Positions 22,340-35,319 are shown, counted from the first letter of the stretch. The stretch: 52,500 nt of DNA from Nemertoderma westbladi (GCA_032718475.1 JAUCBJ010003491.1:1-52500); one strand, 5' to 3'. Notes: generated by a model from the letters alone, not told the origin. A program made the numbers and translations.

Positions 22340-22400
22340 CCAAAGGAGGGAAAGGAGCAGGTTACAGAGGCAGGCTTTTCAAACCAAAACAATAAACGGC
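22340..22400 (+). repeat. Small dispersed family (GGGAAAGGAGCAGG), copy
   Basis: Contains GGGAAAGGAGCAGGTTACAG and, after a gap, CAAACCAAAACAATAAACG. Related copies are at about 12651-12712 (-), 35320-35370 (+) and 43224-43300 (-). Confidence 0.7.
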
Positions 22401-22449
22401 CACTTTACTAATTGAGGGAAGCCATATGGTCAGACAGTCAGTAGTCAAT

Positions 22450-22485
22450 CTCTCTCTTGGGGACCTCGCGCAGCACGAGAGTGCA
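22450..22485 (+). repeat. Hairpin-family repeat, copy 2
   Basis: Contains CTTGGGGACCTCGCGCAGCA followed by CGAG, matching copies near 19164 and 22935. Confidence 0.65.
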
Positions 22486-22929
22486 TACGTACTTCAACTG
22501 GTTAGTAAACGAAGTATCACCGTTAATAATCCATCATCAATGAGTTTAGTAATGTCGGAACAATATAACAATTCTCGGAAAAATAATTTAATTTACCACG
22601 GTTGGAAATAAACATGGTCGGATTTAGAGTGGTGGTCGCCTGTCAGTGTAGGCCTGGGCTCTATTGTATGGGGTTTGCACATAAGGCACCAAGCACGTTA
22701 CATATTATAATATACTGAAAGACGCTGGGGTATTCATTACCCTAACTTTTCAATCTATTTATCGCAAATACCTTTCAAAGAAACCTGAATGTAGATGTAA
22801 ATATATTAGTAGGAAATGTGAGTCAGGAAATGTTTGGAAATTTCCTATACATTTTTACGTAAATTTATTAAAGATTTTATTAAGCACATTCTGAATACAC
22901 ATAGTACTTAAAACACAAAAAGAGTAAAC

Positions 22930-22965
22930 ACGTACGTGGGGACTTCTCGCAGCACGTAAGTCCAG
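22930..22965 (+). repeat. Hairpin-family repeat, copy 3
   Basis: ACGTACGTGGGGACTTCTCG followed by CAGCACGTAAGTCCAG. GGACTT pairs with AAGTCC and ACGTACGT is itself palindromic, so the unit can fold. Confidence 0.65.
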
Positions 22966-23042
22966 ATGAGCCTTTGCGTAGAGGTACAATTAGTGGACCT
23001 AGTCATTCGCCCCTTAGCGGCAGACAGATGAACTACATAAGT

Positions 23043-23225
23043 CTGTCTCTCAGAACATTTTCTAATCTTTTGATAGACTACATGTGTACCAAGTTTGGTT
23101 CAATTTCATAAATGATTGACCGACTTATTAGCGTTCACAATTATACGACAGCCGACGACGACAGACAGGTCCACTAATTCTACCCCCTACTGTAAGGCTC
23201 ACGACTGAAATTGGGTCGAACTTCA
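23043..23225 (+). repeat. Dispersed repeat, copy 2 (copy 1 at 21441)
   Basis: Homologous to 21441-21655 over most of its length but without the expanded 8-bp run. It follows the third hairpin-family repeat by about 80 bp. Confidence 0.7.
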
Positions 23226-23234
23226 AGTACTCAA

Positions 23235-23440
23235 TTGGATTTCCCGGTTTAAAAATTGGTTACGAATTGGTATCACCCAGTAAAGAATTTGAGTACCTGG
23301 TTACAAATCAGTATGTTTAGTTATAAATATGAGCACCCTGTCGCAACTTGATGTTCCTGGTTATGATTTGTTATAAATTGTTACAAATCTGAGCACCCAG
23401 TTACTATAGTTACCCAGTTACATATTTAACTGCCCAGTTC
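23235..23440. repeat. Degenerate tandem repeat (CCAGTTA/CTGGTTAC family)
   Basis: Loose copies of a unit of about 26-35 bp with the cores CTGGTTACAAAT, TGAGCACCCAGTTA and ATTGGTTACGAATTGG. It is an old, decayed minisatellite just before the large satellite. Confidence 0.6.
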
Positions 23441-23539
23441 CGAAGCCAAATAATCAGTAATAAATCCAAGCACTATGCATGCAGTTCGGCTCCTTTATAG
23501 TTGGGCCCTATAGTTGTATAGGCATAGGCATATAGGTTG

Positions 23540-26500
23540 TCACAGGGCTCATGAGAATGGCTTCTTACTCACAGGGCTCATGAGAATGGCTTCTTACTCA
23601 CAGGGCTCATGAGAATGGTTTCCCAGCCACAGGGCTCATGAGACTGGATTCTTACTCACAGGGCTCATGAGTCTGGATCTTACTCACAGGGCTCATGAGG
23701 ATGGTTTCCCAACTACATGGCTCAAGAGAATGGCTTCCAAACACCAGGGCTCAAAAGAATGGCTTCCAAACACCAGGGCTCATGAGACTGGATTCTTACT
23801 CACAGGGCTCATGAGAATGGCTTCCCAACCACAGGGCTCATGATAATGGCTTCTTACTCACAGGGCTCATGAGAATGGCTTCTTACCCACAGGGCTCATC
23901 TGAATGGCTTTCCAGCCATAGGGCTCATGAGACTGGATTCTTACTCACAGGGCTCATGAGACTGGATTCTTACTCACAGGGTTCATGAGAATGGGTTCTC
24001 TACTACAGGGCTCAAGAGAATGGCTTCCAAACACCAGGGCTCATGAGACTGGATTCTTACTCACAGGGCTCATGAGAATGGCTTCTTACTCACAGGGCTC
24101 ATGAGAATGGCTTCAGACTCACAGGGCTCATGAGAATGGGTTCCCAACTACAGGGCTCAAGAGAATGGCTTCCAAACACCAGGGCTCATGAGAATGGCTT
24201 CTTATTCACAAGGGTCATAAGAACGACTTCCCAATCACAGGGCTCATGAGAATGGCTTCCCAACCACGGCTCATGAGAATGGCTTCCCAACCACAGGGCT
24301 CATGAGAATGGCTTCTTACTCACAGGGCTCATGAGAATGGCTTCTTACCCACAGGGCTCATCTGAATGGCTTTCCAGCCATAGGGCTCATGAGACTGGAT
24401 TCTTACTCACAGGGCTCATGAGAATGGCTTCCCAACCACAGGGCTCATGATAATGGCTTCTTACTCACAGGGCTCATGAGAATGGCTTCTTACCCACAGG
24501 GCTCATCTGAATGGCTTTCCAGCCATAGGGCTCATGAGACTGGATTCTTACTCACAGGGCTCATGAGACTGGATTCTTACTCACAGGGTTCATGAGAATG
24601 GGTTCTCTACTACAGGGCTCAAGAGAATGGCTTCCAAACACCAGGGCTCATGAGACTGGATTCTTACTCACGGGGCTCATGAGAATGGCTTCTTACTCAC
24701 AGGGCTCATGAGAATGGCTTCAGACTCACAGGGCTCATGAGAATGGGTTCCCAACTACAGGGCTCAAGAGAATGGCTTCCAAACACCAGGGCTCATGAGA
24801 ATGGCTTCTTATTCACAGGGCTCATGAGAATGGCTTCCCAACCACAGGGCTCATGAGAATGGCTTCCCAACCACAGGGCTCATGAGAATGGCTTCCCAAC
24901 CACGGCTCATGAGAATGGCTTCCCAACCACAGGGCTCATGAGAATGGCTTCCCAACCACGGCTCATGAGAATGGTATCCCAACCACAGGGCTCATGAGAA
25001 TGGCTTCCCAATCACAGGGCTCATGAGAATGGCTTCCCAACCACGGCTCATGAGAATGGCTTCCCAACCACAGGGCTCATGAGAATGGCTTCCCAATCAC
25101 AGGGCTCATGAGAATGGCTTTCCAACCACGGCTCATGAGAATGGCTTCCCAACCACAGGGCTCATGAGAATGGCTTCCCAACCACGGCTCATGAGAATGG
25201 CTTCCCAACCACAGGGCTCATGAGAATGGCTTCCCAATCACAGGGCTCATGAGAATGGCTTTCCAACCACGGCTCATGAGAATGGCTTCCCAACCACAGG
25301 GCTCATGAGAATGGCTTCCCAATCACAGGGCTCATGACAATTGCTTCCCAACCACGGCTCATGAGAATGGTATCCCAACCACAGGGATCATGAGAATTGC
25401 TGCTTATTCACATGGCTCATGATAATGGCTTCCCAACCACAGGGCTCATGAGAATGGCTGCTTACTCACAGGGCTCATGAGAATGGCTTCCTAACCACAG
25501 GGTTCATGATAATGGCTACCCAACCACAGGGCTCATGAGAATGGCTGCTTACTCACAGGGCTCATGAAAATGGCTTCCCAACCACAGGGCTCCTGAGAAT
25601 GGCTTCCCAACCACAGGGTTCATGATAATGGCGTCCCTACCACAGGGCTCATGAGAATGGCTTCTTACTTACAGGGTTAATAAGAATGGGTTCCCAACCG
25701 CAATGCTCAAGAGAATGGCTCATGAGAATGGCTTCTTACTCACAGAGCTCATGAGAATGGCACAAGGCTCATAAGAATGGGTTCCCAACCACGGCTCCTG
25801 AGAATGGCTTCCCAACCACGGCTCATGAGAATGGCTTCTTACTCCCAGGGCTCATGAGAATCGCTTCCCAACCATGGCTCATGAGAATGGCTTCTTACTC
25901 CCAGGGCTCATGAGAATGGCTTCCCAACCACAGGGTTCATGATAATGGCGTCCCTACCACAGGGCTCATGAGAATGGCTTCTTACTTACAGGGTTAATAA
26001 GAATGGGTTCCCAACCGCAATGCTCAAGAGAATGGCTCATGAGAATGGCTTCTTACTCACAGAGCTCATGAGAATGGCACAAGGCTCATAAGAATGGGTT
26101 CCCAACCACAGGGCTAAAGAGAATGGCTTCCAAACATCAGGGCTCATGAGAATGGCTTCCCAACCACAGGGCTCATTTGAATGGCTTCTCACTCACAAGG
26201 CTCATAAGAATGGCTTCTTACTCACAAGGCACATAAGAATGGCTTCCCAACCACAGGGCTCATGAGAATGGCTTCTTACTCACAGGGCTCATGAGAATGG
26301 GTTCCCAACCACAGGACTCAAGAGAATGGCTTTCAAACCCCAGGGCTCATGAGAATGGCTTCTTATTCACAAGGCTCATAAGAAAGGCTTCTTACTCACA
26401 AGGCTCATAAAAATGGCTTCTTACTCACAAGGCTAATAAGAATGGCTTCCCAACCACATGGCTCATGAAGATGCCTGTGTATTCACAGTGCTTATGAGAA

Positions 26501-29500
26501 TGGCTTCCAAACCTCAGGGCTCATGATAATGGCTTCCATACCACGGCTCATGAGAATGGCTTCCCAACCACGGCTCATGAGAATGGCTTCTCACTCACAG
26601 GGCTCATGATAATGGCTTCCAAACCACGGTGCTCATGAGAATGGCTTCCAATCCTCAGGGCTCTAGAGAATGGCTTCCAAACCCCAGGGCTCATGAGAAT
26701 GACTTCTTACTCACAAGGCTCATAATAATGTCTTCTTACTCATAAGGCTCATAAGAATGGGTTCCCAACCACGGCTCATGAGAATGGCTTCCCAACCACG
26801 GCTCATGAATATGGCTTCCCAACCACAGGGCTCATGAGAATGGCTGATTACTGATAAGTATCGAAAGAATGGCCTCTTAGTCACAAGGCTCATAAGAATG
26901 GCTTCCCAACCACGGCTCATGAGAATGGCTTCTCAACCACGGCTCATGAGAATGGCTTCCCAACCACAGGGCTCGTGAGAATGGCTCCTCAGGATTCATG
27001 AGAATGGCTTCCCAACCTCAGGGTTCATGAGAATGGCTTCCCAACAACAGGGCTTATGATAATGGTTTTCCAACCACGGCTCATGAGAATGGCTTCCCAA
27101 CCACAGGGCTCATGAGAATGGCTGCTTACTCACAGGGCTCATGAGAATGGCTTCCCAACCACAGGGTTCATGATAATGGCTTCCCAACCACAGGGCTCAT
27201 GAGAATGGCTGCTTACTCACAGGGCTCATGAGAATGGCTTCCCAACCACAGGGCTCATGAGAATGGCTGCTTACTCACAGGGCTCATGAGAATGGCTTCC
27301 CAACCACAGGGCTCATGAGAATGGCTTCCCATCCACAGGGTTCATGATAATGGCTTCCTTACCACAGGGCTCATGAGAATGGCTTCCCAACCTCAGGGTT
27401 CATGAGAATGGCTTCCAAACACCAGGGCTTATGAGAATGGCTTCTTATTCACAAGGCTCATAAGAAAGGCTTCTTACTCACAAGGCTCATAAAAATGGCT
27501 TCTTACTCACAAGGCTAATAAGAATGGCTTCCCAACCACATGGCTCATGAGAATGCCTGTTTATTCACAGTGCTCATGAGAATGGCTTCCAAACCTCAAG
27601 GCTCATGAGAATGACTTCTTACTCACAAGGCTCATAATAATGACTTCTTACTCACAAGGCTCATAAGAATGGGTTCCCAACCACGGCTCATAAGAATGGC
27701 TTCCCAACCACGGCTCATGAGAATGGCTTCTCAACCACGGCTCATGAGTATGGCTTCCCAACCACAGGGCTCGTGAGAATGGCTCCTCAGGGTTCATGAG
27801 AATGGCTTCCCAACCTCAGGGTTCATGAGAATGGCTTCCCAACAACAGGGCTTATGATAATGGTTTCCCAACCACGGCTCATGAGAATGGCTTCCCAACC
27901 ACAGGGCTCATGAGAATGGCTGCTTACTCACAGGGCTCATGAGAATGGCTTCCCAACCGCAGGGTTCATGATAATGGCTTCCCAACCACAGGGCTCATGA
28001 GAATGGCTGCTTACTCACAGGGCTCTTGAGAATGGCTTCCCAACCACAGGGCTCATGAGAATGGCTGCTTACTCACAGGGCTCTTGAGAATGGCTTCCCA
28101 ACCACAGGGCTCATGAGAATGGCTTCCCATCCACAGGGTTCATGATAATGGCTTCCTAACCACAGGGCTCATGATAATGGCTTCCCAACCACAGGGCTCA
28201 TGAGAATGCTTCCCAACCACAGAGTTCATGATAATGGCTTCCCAACCACATGGCTCATGAGAATGGCTGCTTACTCACAGGGCTCATGAGAATGGCTTCC
28301 CAACCACAGGGTTCATGATAATGGCTTCCCAACCACAGGGCTCATGAGAATGGCTGCTTACTCACAGGGCTCATGAGAATGGCTTCCCAACCACAGGGCT
28401 CATGAGAATGGCTTCCCAACCACAGGGTTCATGATAATGGCTTCCTTACCACAGGGCTCATGAGAATGGCTTCCCAACCTCAGGGTTCATGAGAATGGCT
28501 TCCAAACACCAGGGCTTATGAGAATTGCTTCTTATTCACAAATCTCAACAGAATGGCTTCTTATTCACAAGGGTCATAAGAATGACTTCCCAATCACAGG
28601 GCTCATGAGAATGGCTTCCCAACCACAGGGTTCATTATAATGGCTTCCCAACCACAGGGCTCATGAGAATGGCTTCCCAACCACGGCTCATGAGAATGGC
28701 ATCCCAACCACAGGACTCATGATAATGGCTTCCCAACCACAAGGCTCATGAGAATGGCTGCTTACTCACAGGGCTCATGAGAATGGCTTCCCAACCACAG
28801 GGTTCATGATAATGGCTTCCCAACCACAGGGCTCATGAGAATGGCTGCTTATTTATAGGGCTCATGAGAATGGCTTCCCAACCACAGGGCTCATGAGAAT
28901 GGCTTCCCAACCACAGGGTTCATGATAATGGCTTCCCTACCACAGGGCTCATGAGAATGGCTTCTTACTTACAGGGCTCATAAGAATGGGTTCCCAACCA
29001 CAGTGCTCAAGAGAATGGCTTCCAAACCCAAGGGCTCATGAGAATGGCTTCTTACTCACAGAGCTCATGAGAATGGGTTGTTATTTACAAGGCTCATAAG
29101 AATGGGTTCCCAACCACGGCTCCTGAGAGTGGCTTCCCAACCACGGCTCATGAGAATGGCTTATTACTCCTAGGGCTCATGAGAATGGGTTCCCAACCAC
29201 ATGGCTCAAGAGAATGGCTTCCAAACATCAGGGCTCATGAGAATGGCTTCCCAACCACAGGGCTTATGTGAAAGGCTTCTTACTCACAAGGCTCATCAGA
29301 ATGGCTTCTTACTCACAAGGCTCATAAGAATGGCTTCCCAACCACAGGGCTCATGAGAATGGCTTCTTACTCACAGGGCTCATGAGAATGGGTTCCCAAC
29401 CACAGGGCTCAAGAGAATGGCTTTCAAACCCCAGGGCTCATGAGAATGGCTTCTTATTCACAAGGCTCATTAGAAAGGCTTCTTACTCACAAGGCTCATA

Positions 29501-29579
29501 AAAATGGCTTCTTACTCACAAGGCTAATAAGAATGGCTTCCCAACCACAGGGCTCATGAGAATGGCTGTTTATTCACAG
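23540..29579. repeat. Degenerate ~28-bp satellite, left block
   Basis: Tandem units of the form CACAGGGCTCATGAGAATGG then CTTCCCAAC (variants CTTCTTACT, CTGCTTACT, CTTCCAAAC; some units shortened to CCACGGCTCATGAG). About 6 kb, with hundreds of point variants and clear higher-order duplications, for example a block at about 26370 repeated at about 27445 and 29455, and one at 25618 repeated at about 25935. Open frames inside are repeat artefacts. Confidence 0.97.
29576..29579. repeat. Candidate target-site duplication ACAG (5' side of LINE)
   Basis: ACAG at 29576-29579 borders the LINE on its 5' side and ACAG at 33255-33258 on its 3' side. Uninterrupted satellite copies near 26489 and 27570 read TATTCACAGTGCT, which is what joining both flanks would restore. 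The 3' A-rich tail makes the first base ambiguous. Confidence 0.55.
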
Positions 29580-29597
29580 ATAATATGGTAAGATAAG

Positions 29598-29888
29598 ATG
29601 GGGACAGGTAAAGGGGGTCAAGCTGGGGGTTTGAGTGCGGCCCCAACGGACATTTTTGTCTTTCGGTTGGAAAAGGGAACCAAAGCGTTGGAGTTGATTG
29701 AGAACCTGAAGGCGCATGGTATCAACATTGGAGCGGAGGCCTTGCAACGGAAGTCACCGCAGGACTCAAGGTTAGCCAGCTTTCGTATAACTCTGTCATC
29801 TCGCGACATCGACAAAGCGCTTGAGCCGTCTACTTGGCCTCCTGGGGTGTGCGTGAGGAAGTGGGTCTATGGCGGAAGCCGGAATTAG
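29598..29888 (+). pseudogene. LINE ORF1, C-terminal part
   Basis: About 96 residues read in one frame: FRLEKGTKALELIENLKAHG, then SFRITLSS, then WPPGVCVRKW near the end. The form FRI..S.....L...WP.GV.VR.W is typical of the end of nucleic-acid-binding ORF1 proteins of LINEs. The N-terminal part is missing because the insertion is truncated, so no true start exists. Confidence 0.6.
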
Positions 29889-29926
29889 GTTATGCCTACG
29901 AGCCATTCGTTCGGTAAACTAAAGCG

Positions 29927-32900
29927 ATGGCTACCGGAACTATTCCAAGTAACGTCAATCGAGCTCTAATATTTTCTGTGTATCTTCCTACAATAGTACA
30001 GGTTTATCACCAGATAAGCTCGAGTTTATTAAAGTTATTTTACTAGGGTCGGATATTGTATGTTTGCAAGAACATTTTGTTCTGCACGATAATATCTATA
30101 GGATTAAGAAAGAGTTTCCCCAGTCTCCGTATCATTGTATTGTCCAGCCTGCTACTTACTGCGATAATGCTGTGCGTGCCGGTAGGCCCTCCGGGGGTTT
30201 GTGTTTCATTATTAAGAATGCAGTGTCTAAGTATGTAAATATTGTTAAAGTTAATAATCCTCGTTTACATGTTATTAGTTTGAACTTACCAAATGCAAAG
30301 CCACTCGTGTTAATTAACTCGTATTTCCCTGTAGATAAAAGAGACAATTTTGTCTCAGATGAGTTGCTCAAGTTATTTTGCGATATTAAAGATATTATAA
30401 ATTCCGTAGACTGTGCCAATGTGTTAATTGCCGGTGATATTAATGCAGATTTCTCCCGTACATCGTCTCATGTACATGCAGTCAGCCAATTTATACAGGA
30501 ATTAAATTTTGGCCGTATGTGGGATATATTCCCTATTGATTTCACTTATACTTGTGTCAGGGAACCGACTATGTTTCATTCTACGTTAGATCACTTTTTT
30601 GGTAATAGTATGTTACTCGACAATGTTGTGGAATCAGATGTGGTACATTCCGGTGCCAATTTATCTTCACACTGGCCAATTTTTATAAAGTTTGATATTG
30701 GTGTTTTAAATATGCCGGCTGGTAATTTAACTGGTAATAGCAGTAATAAATGTCGAGCTAATTTTAAACGAGCCTCATGTGAAAAACAACGTGAGTTTAG
30801 TGCTAAATTAACTGGGGCACTGAATAATTTGGAACCTTTTTCGGACATTTCGTTGTGTAACAATGTTTTTTGCACCGATTGCAGTCATAGAGTAGATATA
30901 GAAAAATACACCATGGATATTCTGGAATCGATTGATAGTAGTTCTAGTTGCCTTGTTAATGGTCGAGGAAACGGGTCTGGGGGTTCATCTGATTCATCCG
31001 ACCGGCCGATTCTGCCAGGCTGGAATGACCATGTTAAACCTTTCAAAGAAGAGGCCATCTTCTGGCACAGTTTATGGGTTTCTGCAGGTTGTCCCAACGT
31101 GTTCCAGAATCCACATTTGTTTCATATGCGGCGGGTTACTCGTTCCCAATATAAGTACGCCGTCCGGCGGTTAAAAGGGTCTGCTGATAAGGTTCGCCGT
31201 GATAAACTCATACAGGCATGCCTTAAGAATAACACGGATATATTTAAGGAAATCAAGAAACTTCGTTCTGTGCCTAGCGGTGCAAGTTCGACTATTGACG
31301 GCTGTTGTGATCCGCAATCCATAGCTGATAGGTTTTCTGATATTTATTCGAATCTTTTTAATCAACCTTATGGTTCCGATGTAGAAAAAATGAACGATAC
31401 AATTTCAGAGAAGCTGAGAGGGTGCTCTACTGATGATTTGCCAAGTATTTCCCCGGAATTGATTTCTGAGGGTCTTCATAGAGTTCAAAGTGTGACGTCA
31501 CATTTGGATTTGATTCTGATTGTTTAATAAATGGACCTCCCGAATTACGTGTACATCTGAGTAAATTATTTAATGTTTTCTTATCACATGGCTACGTTCC
31601 TCAGTTCATATTAATGTGTGTAATCTTTCCACTCATTAAGGACAAGTTGGGCGATCAGAATGTTTCGAATAATTATAGAGCGATTGCACTCTCGTCGCTG
31701 TTGATCAAACTTTTTGAATGGGTAATGCTTCTTTCGCAGTCAGAATGTTTACTATTGGACGAACTGCAGTTCAGTTTTCAGTCAGGTTCTAGTACTTCTC
31801 AATGCACCTGGGCCGCATCTGAGGTCGTGGGGTTCTACTCGACTCGAGGCATTCAACTCCGGTTTATGGCTGTCTACTGGACCTGTCGAAGGCATTCGAC
31901 ATGGTCGAATGGTGCAAGCTGTTTCTTGAACTGTTGGAAAGGGGGGTTTCGGCATTTTTCCTTAGAGTGTTAATATGGATATATAGTAATCAATCCTGCT
32001 GTGTGCGTTGGCAAAATTCTGATTCTAATTCGTCAGTATTTCAAACGGCGTTAGGCAAGGCTCGGTGGCTAGCCCCATTCTGTTCTGTATTTTATTGGAT
32101 AAGCTGATACACAAGCTACGTACTTCGAAAGTTGGGTGTCATATTGGAAAAATTTATCTTGGTATATTAGTCTACGCTGATGATATTTTTCTCCTCTGTC
32201 CGTCTATTACTGGTCTTCAATATATGGTTTCTATTTGCGAGGATTTCGCTAAGGATAATAATCTCGTCTTTAGCACAAACTCTGAACCCGCGAAATCAAA
32301 GTCAAAATGTATTCGTATCGATTCAGTATGGATTGAACCAAGTAATCACATTAATTTAAAAGGTGTTGATCTTCCGTGGGTCAAAGAGGCGTTACATCTA
32401 GGAAATTTAATAGATTATAAGAACACAATGGAGTCTGACATTACACGTAAGCGCGGTCAATTCATAGGAAAACTCAACGCCCTTCGCCAAGAATTTTATT
32501 TTGCAGACCGGTACCAACTGTGTAATATCCAACGTTTATATGCAACGAGTTTTTACGGCAGCAGTTTATGGGACCTGTTTTCTCCACAGTGTACTAGAAT
32601 TTATAGCGCTTGGAACATTAACATTAGGATTATTTTTGGTTTACCTCGATTAACTCACAGATTTATTGTTGAAAATTTAGTCAATTTTATGCATCCCTGT
32701 ATTATGTTACAATCGAGATTTGTGTCATTTAGTTTTAGTTTACTGTCTTCAATTAAACCATCCATTCGTTTTTTGGCTGAATTGTGTTTGTTCGATTGCA
32801 GATCGCGAGCCGGAATTTAAGAAAAATTGGTAATTTGTGCAATTTGCGTAATTTACGGTCATTAACTGTTAAGAATTTAAAGCAATTATCATATGTGCCG

Positions 32901-33032
32901 TGCGGTATTGATAACTTATGGAAGGTCAATTTATGTAAAGAATTAATCAATTGTATCTCAGATAACTGGGAGATCCCTTATTTTTGTACAAACGAGTTAA
33001 ACGATATATTGGAGTATATAGCCACAGTGTAA
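29927..33032 (+). pseudogene. LINE ORF2: APE endonuclease and reverse transcriptase, frameshifted
   Basis: Probable start ATG 29927, then a frameshift near 29985. The endonuclease section (about 29990-30710) shows SDIVCLQEH, GRPSGG, LINSYFP, IAGDINADF, STLDHFF and SHWPIF, matching the E, N-x-D and terminal SHxP-type motifs of APE endonucleases. After a frameshift near 31495 the reverse transcriptase begins (FPLIKDKLGD ... NNYRAIALSS ... KLFEWVML at about 31570-31730). Further frameshifts occur near 31870 and 32060. The catalytic YADD is at 32173-32184 (LVYADDIFLL). The C-terminal domain extends to about 33032. This is a dead copy of an element that copied itself by target-primed reverse transcription. 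Confidence 0.85.
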
Positions 33033-33254
33033 ACGATTTAATATTATTTTTTATGTATTTGTCTCATATTGGTTGTGCATCTATTCTATTCATGTGCCAT
33101 CATTAATCCTGGTTTGTCGGTTCCTGTTGGCTCTGTATTTACTTACTTTACACTCTATTTGTGCTACCTAGTTATTAGTATACTTTTCTACGCTGTACTT
33201 ATTACTGTGTTAATAACGTACGATATTAAATTAAATAAATAAATAAATAAATAA

Positions 33255-33714
33255 ACAGTGCTCATGAGAATGGCTTCCAAAGCTCAGGGCTCATGATAAT
33301 GGCTTCCCAACCACAGGGCTCATGAGAATGGCTTCCAAATCCGAGGGCTCATGAGAATGACTTCTTACTCACAAGGCTCATAAGAATGGGTTCCCAACCA
33401 CGGCTCATGAGAATGGCTTCCCAACCACGGCTCATGAGAATGGCTTCCAAACCTCAGGGCTCATGAGAATGGCTGATTACTGACAGGGCTCGAGAGAATG
33501 GCCTCTTAGTCACAAGGCTCATAAGAATGGCTTCCAAACCACGGCTCAGGAGAATGGCTTCCCAACCACAGGGCTCGTGAGAATGGCTTCCCAACCTCAG
33601 GGTTCATGAGAATGGCTTCCCAACCTCAGGGTTCATGAGAATGGCTTCCCAACTACAGGGCTTATGATAATGGCTTCCCAGCCACGGCTCATGAGAATGG
33701 CTTCCCAACCACAG
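33255..33714. repeat. ~28-bp satellite, middle block
   Basis: The same satellite resumes after the LINE tail (ACAGTGCTCATGAGAATGG). The segment at about 33320-33500 is repeated at 34157-34340 with the same unit order. It ends with ACAG at 33711-33714 against the next insertion. Confidence 0.95.
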
Positions 33715-33863
33715 ATAGATAGATAGATAGATATATTTATTTATACATTATGTAAAAACAATAACAAATACACCAAACAATGTAACCGGTATAAAAGGTA
33801 TTGTCCAACATAACATATAGGATTACCCCTAAAGCTTTGCAGCTTATTTCCAAGGGGGTCCTT
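33715..33863 (-). mobile_element. LINE/SINE 3'-tail insertion in the satellite
   Basis: On the minus strand the element reads GGACCCCCTTGGAAATAAGC, a typical LINE 3' coding end/untranslated start (PLEISCKALGVILY in one frame), and ends in a (TATC)n tail. It is flanked by ACAG at 33711-33714 and 33864-33867, as expected for a 4-bp target-site duplication. It shares its ends with the larger element at 14800-15411. Confidence 0.75.
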
Positions 33864-34609
33864 ACAGGGCTCATGAGAATGGCTTCCCAACCACGGCTTA
33901 TGATAATGGCTTCCCAACCACGGCTCATGAGAACGGCTTCCCAACAACAGGGCTCATGAGAATGGCTTCCCAACCACAGGGCTCATGAGAATGGCTTCCC
34001 AACCACAGGGCTCATGAGAATGGCTTCCCAACCACAGGGCTCATGAGAATGGCTTCCCAACCACAGGGCTCATGAGAATGGCTTCCCAACCACAGGGCTC
34101 ATGAGAATGGCTTCCCAACCACAGGGCTCATGATAATGGCTTCCCAACCACAGGGCTCATGAGAATGGCTTCCAAATCCGAGGGCTCATGAGAATGACTT
34201 CTTACTCACAAGGCTCATAAGAATGGGTTCCCAACCACGGCTCATGAGAATGGCTTCCCAACCACGGCTCATGAGAATGGCTTCCAAACCTCAGGGCTCA
34301 TGAGAATGGCTGATTACTGACAGGGCTCGAGAGAATGGCCTCTTAGTCACAGGGCTCATGAGAATGGCTTCCCAACCACGGCTTATGATAATGGCTTCCC
34401 AACCACGGCTCATGAGAACGGCTTCCCAACAACAGGGCTCATGAGAATGGCTTCCCAACCACAGGGCTCATGAGAATGGCTTCCCAACCACAGGGCTCAT
34501 GAGAATGGCTTCCCAACCACAGGGCTCATGAGAATGGCTTCCCAACCACAGGGCTCATGAGAATGGCTTCCCAACCACAGGGCTCATGAGAATGGCTTCC
34601 CAACCACCA
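33864..34609. repeat. ~28-bp satellite, right block
   Basis: Final satellite stretch. It includes two runs of almost identical units (CAACCACAGGGCTCATGAGA ATGGCTTCC type) at about 33945-34130 and 34430-34600, the most homogeneous part of the whole array, suggesting recent local expansion. It stops abruptly at the TIR of the next element. Confidence 0.95.
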
Positions 34610-35319
34610 GGGGCGGTATTCATAAATGTAACTAACTAGGAACTTAGTCCTAGTCACAGCAAGTTAGTAAGTGCTTGTACTAATTCGGTATTTAGAGAAG
34701 TTGGTGCGACTTATTACTAACGTATTTAGTACTAGTTGTTGCTAAACTCGTATTCATAGAATTTAGTCTTACAAGTTAGTATTAGCTGTAACTTACATTT
34801 CTAGTCACATGAAGATGTGACTAAGTTGGTAAGAACGCTTACTTATTGTATATTGGCCTTCATACATACAGTATGGTTAATATGTTACTGACGACTCCGG
34901 CCACATTATACTCTCTCTTGTTTTTCTAGCATTCTCTGTTAATTGCAAATGTGTTGTTGCAGAGAAACTATCAAATGTAATGACATAAACCTTTTTGTTT
35001 TTTAAACATATATCCGATTTAAATTACCAAATTTCAGCTTACATTCTTGAATGGTGAGATTGCGTCCGTTGAAAAATGTGTTTCGCTAAAGAATTCTACC
35101 ATTCGCGAACTTTCGCAAGATGAAAAAGCGGTAGCGTTCCCACTTCATTATTTTCATCTCTATTGCTGAATGTAAATAATGGTATTCGATAATGGTAGCC
35201 AATTGATTTATCGCCTTACTAAAAATAATAATTTTTCACTAAAGTTTTAACAGGAAATCACTAAAATTTCCACTAAAACCTATTAATTAATTATTAATTA
35301 TAAATTATTGCTAAAATGT

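Larger units (their letters stand above)
29580..33254 (+). mobile_element. 5'-truncated non-LTR retrotransposon (APE-type LINE)
   Basis: The element starts within the C-terminal part of ORF1 (29598-29888) and continues with ORF2 (endonuclease then reverse transcriptase), a 3' untranslated region and an (AAAT)n tail (about 33231-33254). It has invaded the 28-bp satellite, which resumes on the far side in register. Several frameshifts make it inactive. It belongs to an APE-endonuclease LINE group; the clade (CR1/L2/L1-like) is not settled by eye. Confidence 0.9.

Noticed and set aside
6658-34609. Possible CRISPR arrays
   Set aside because: The repeats are contiguous minisatellites without unique spacers, in an animal genome.
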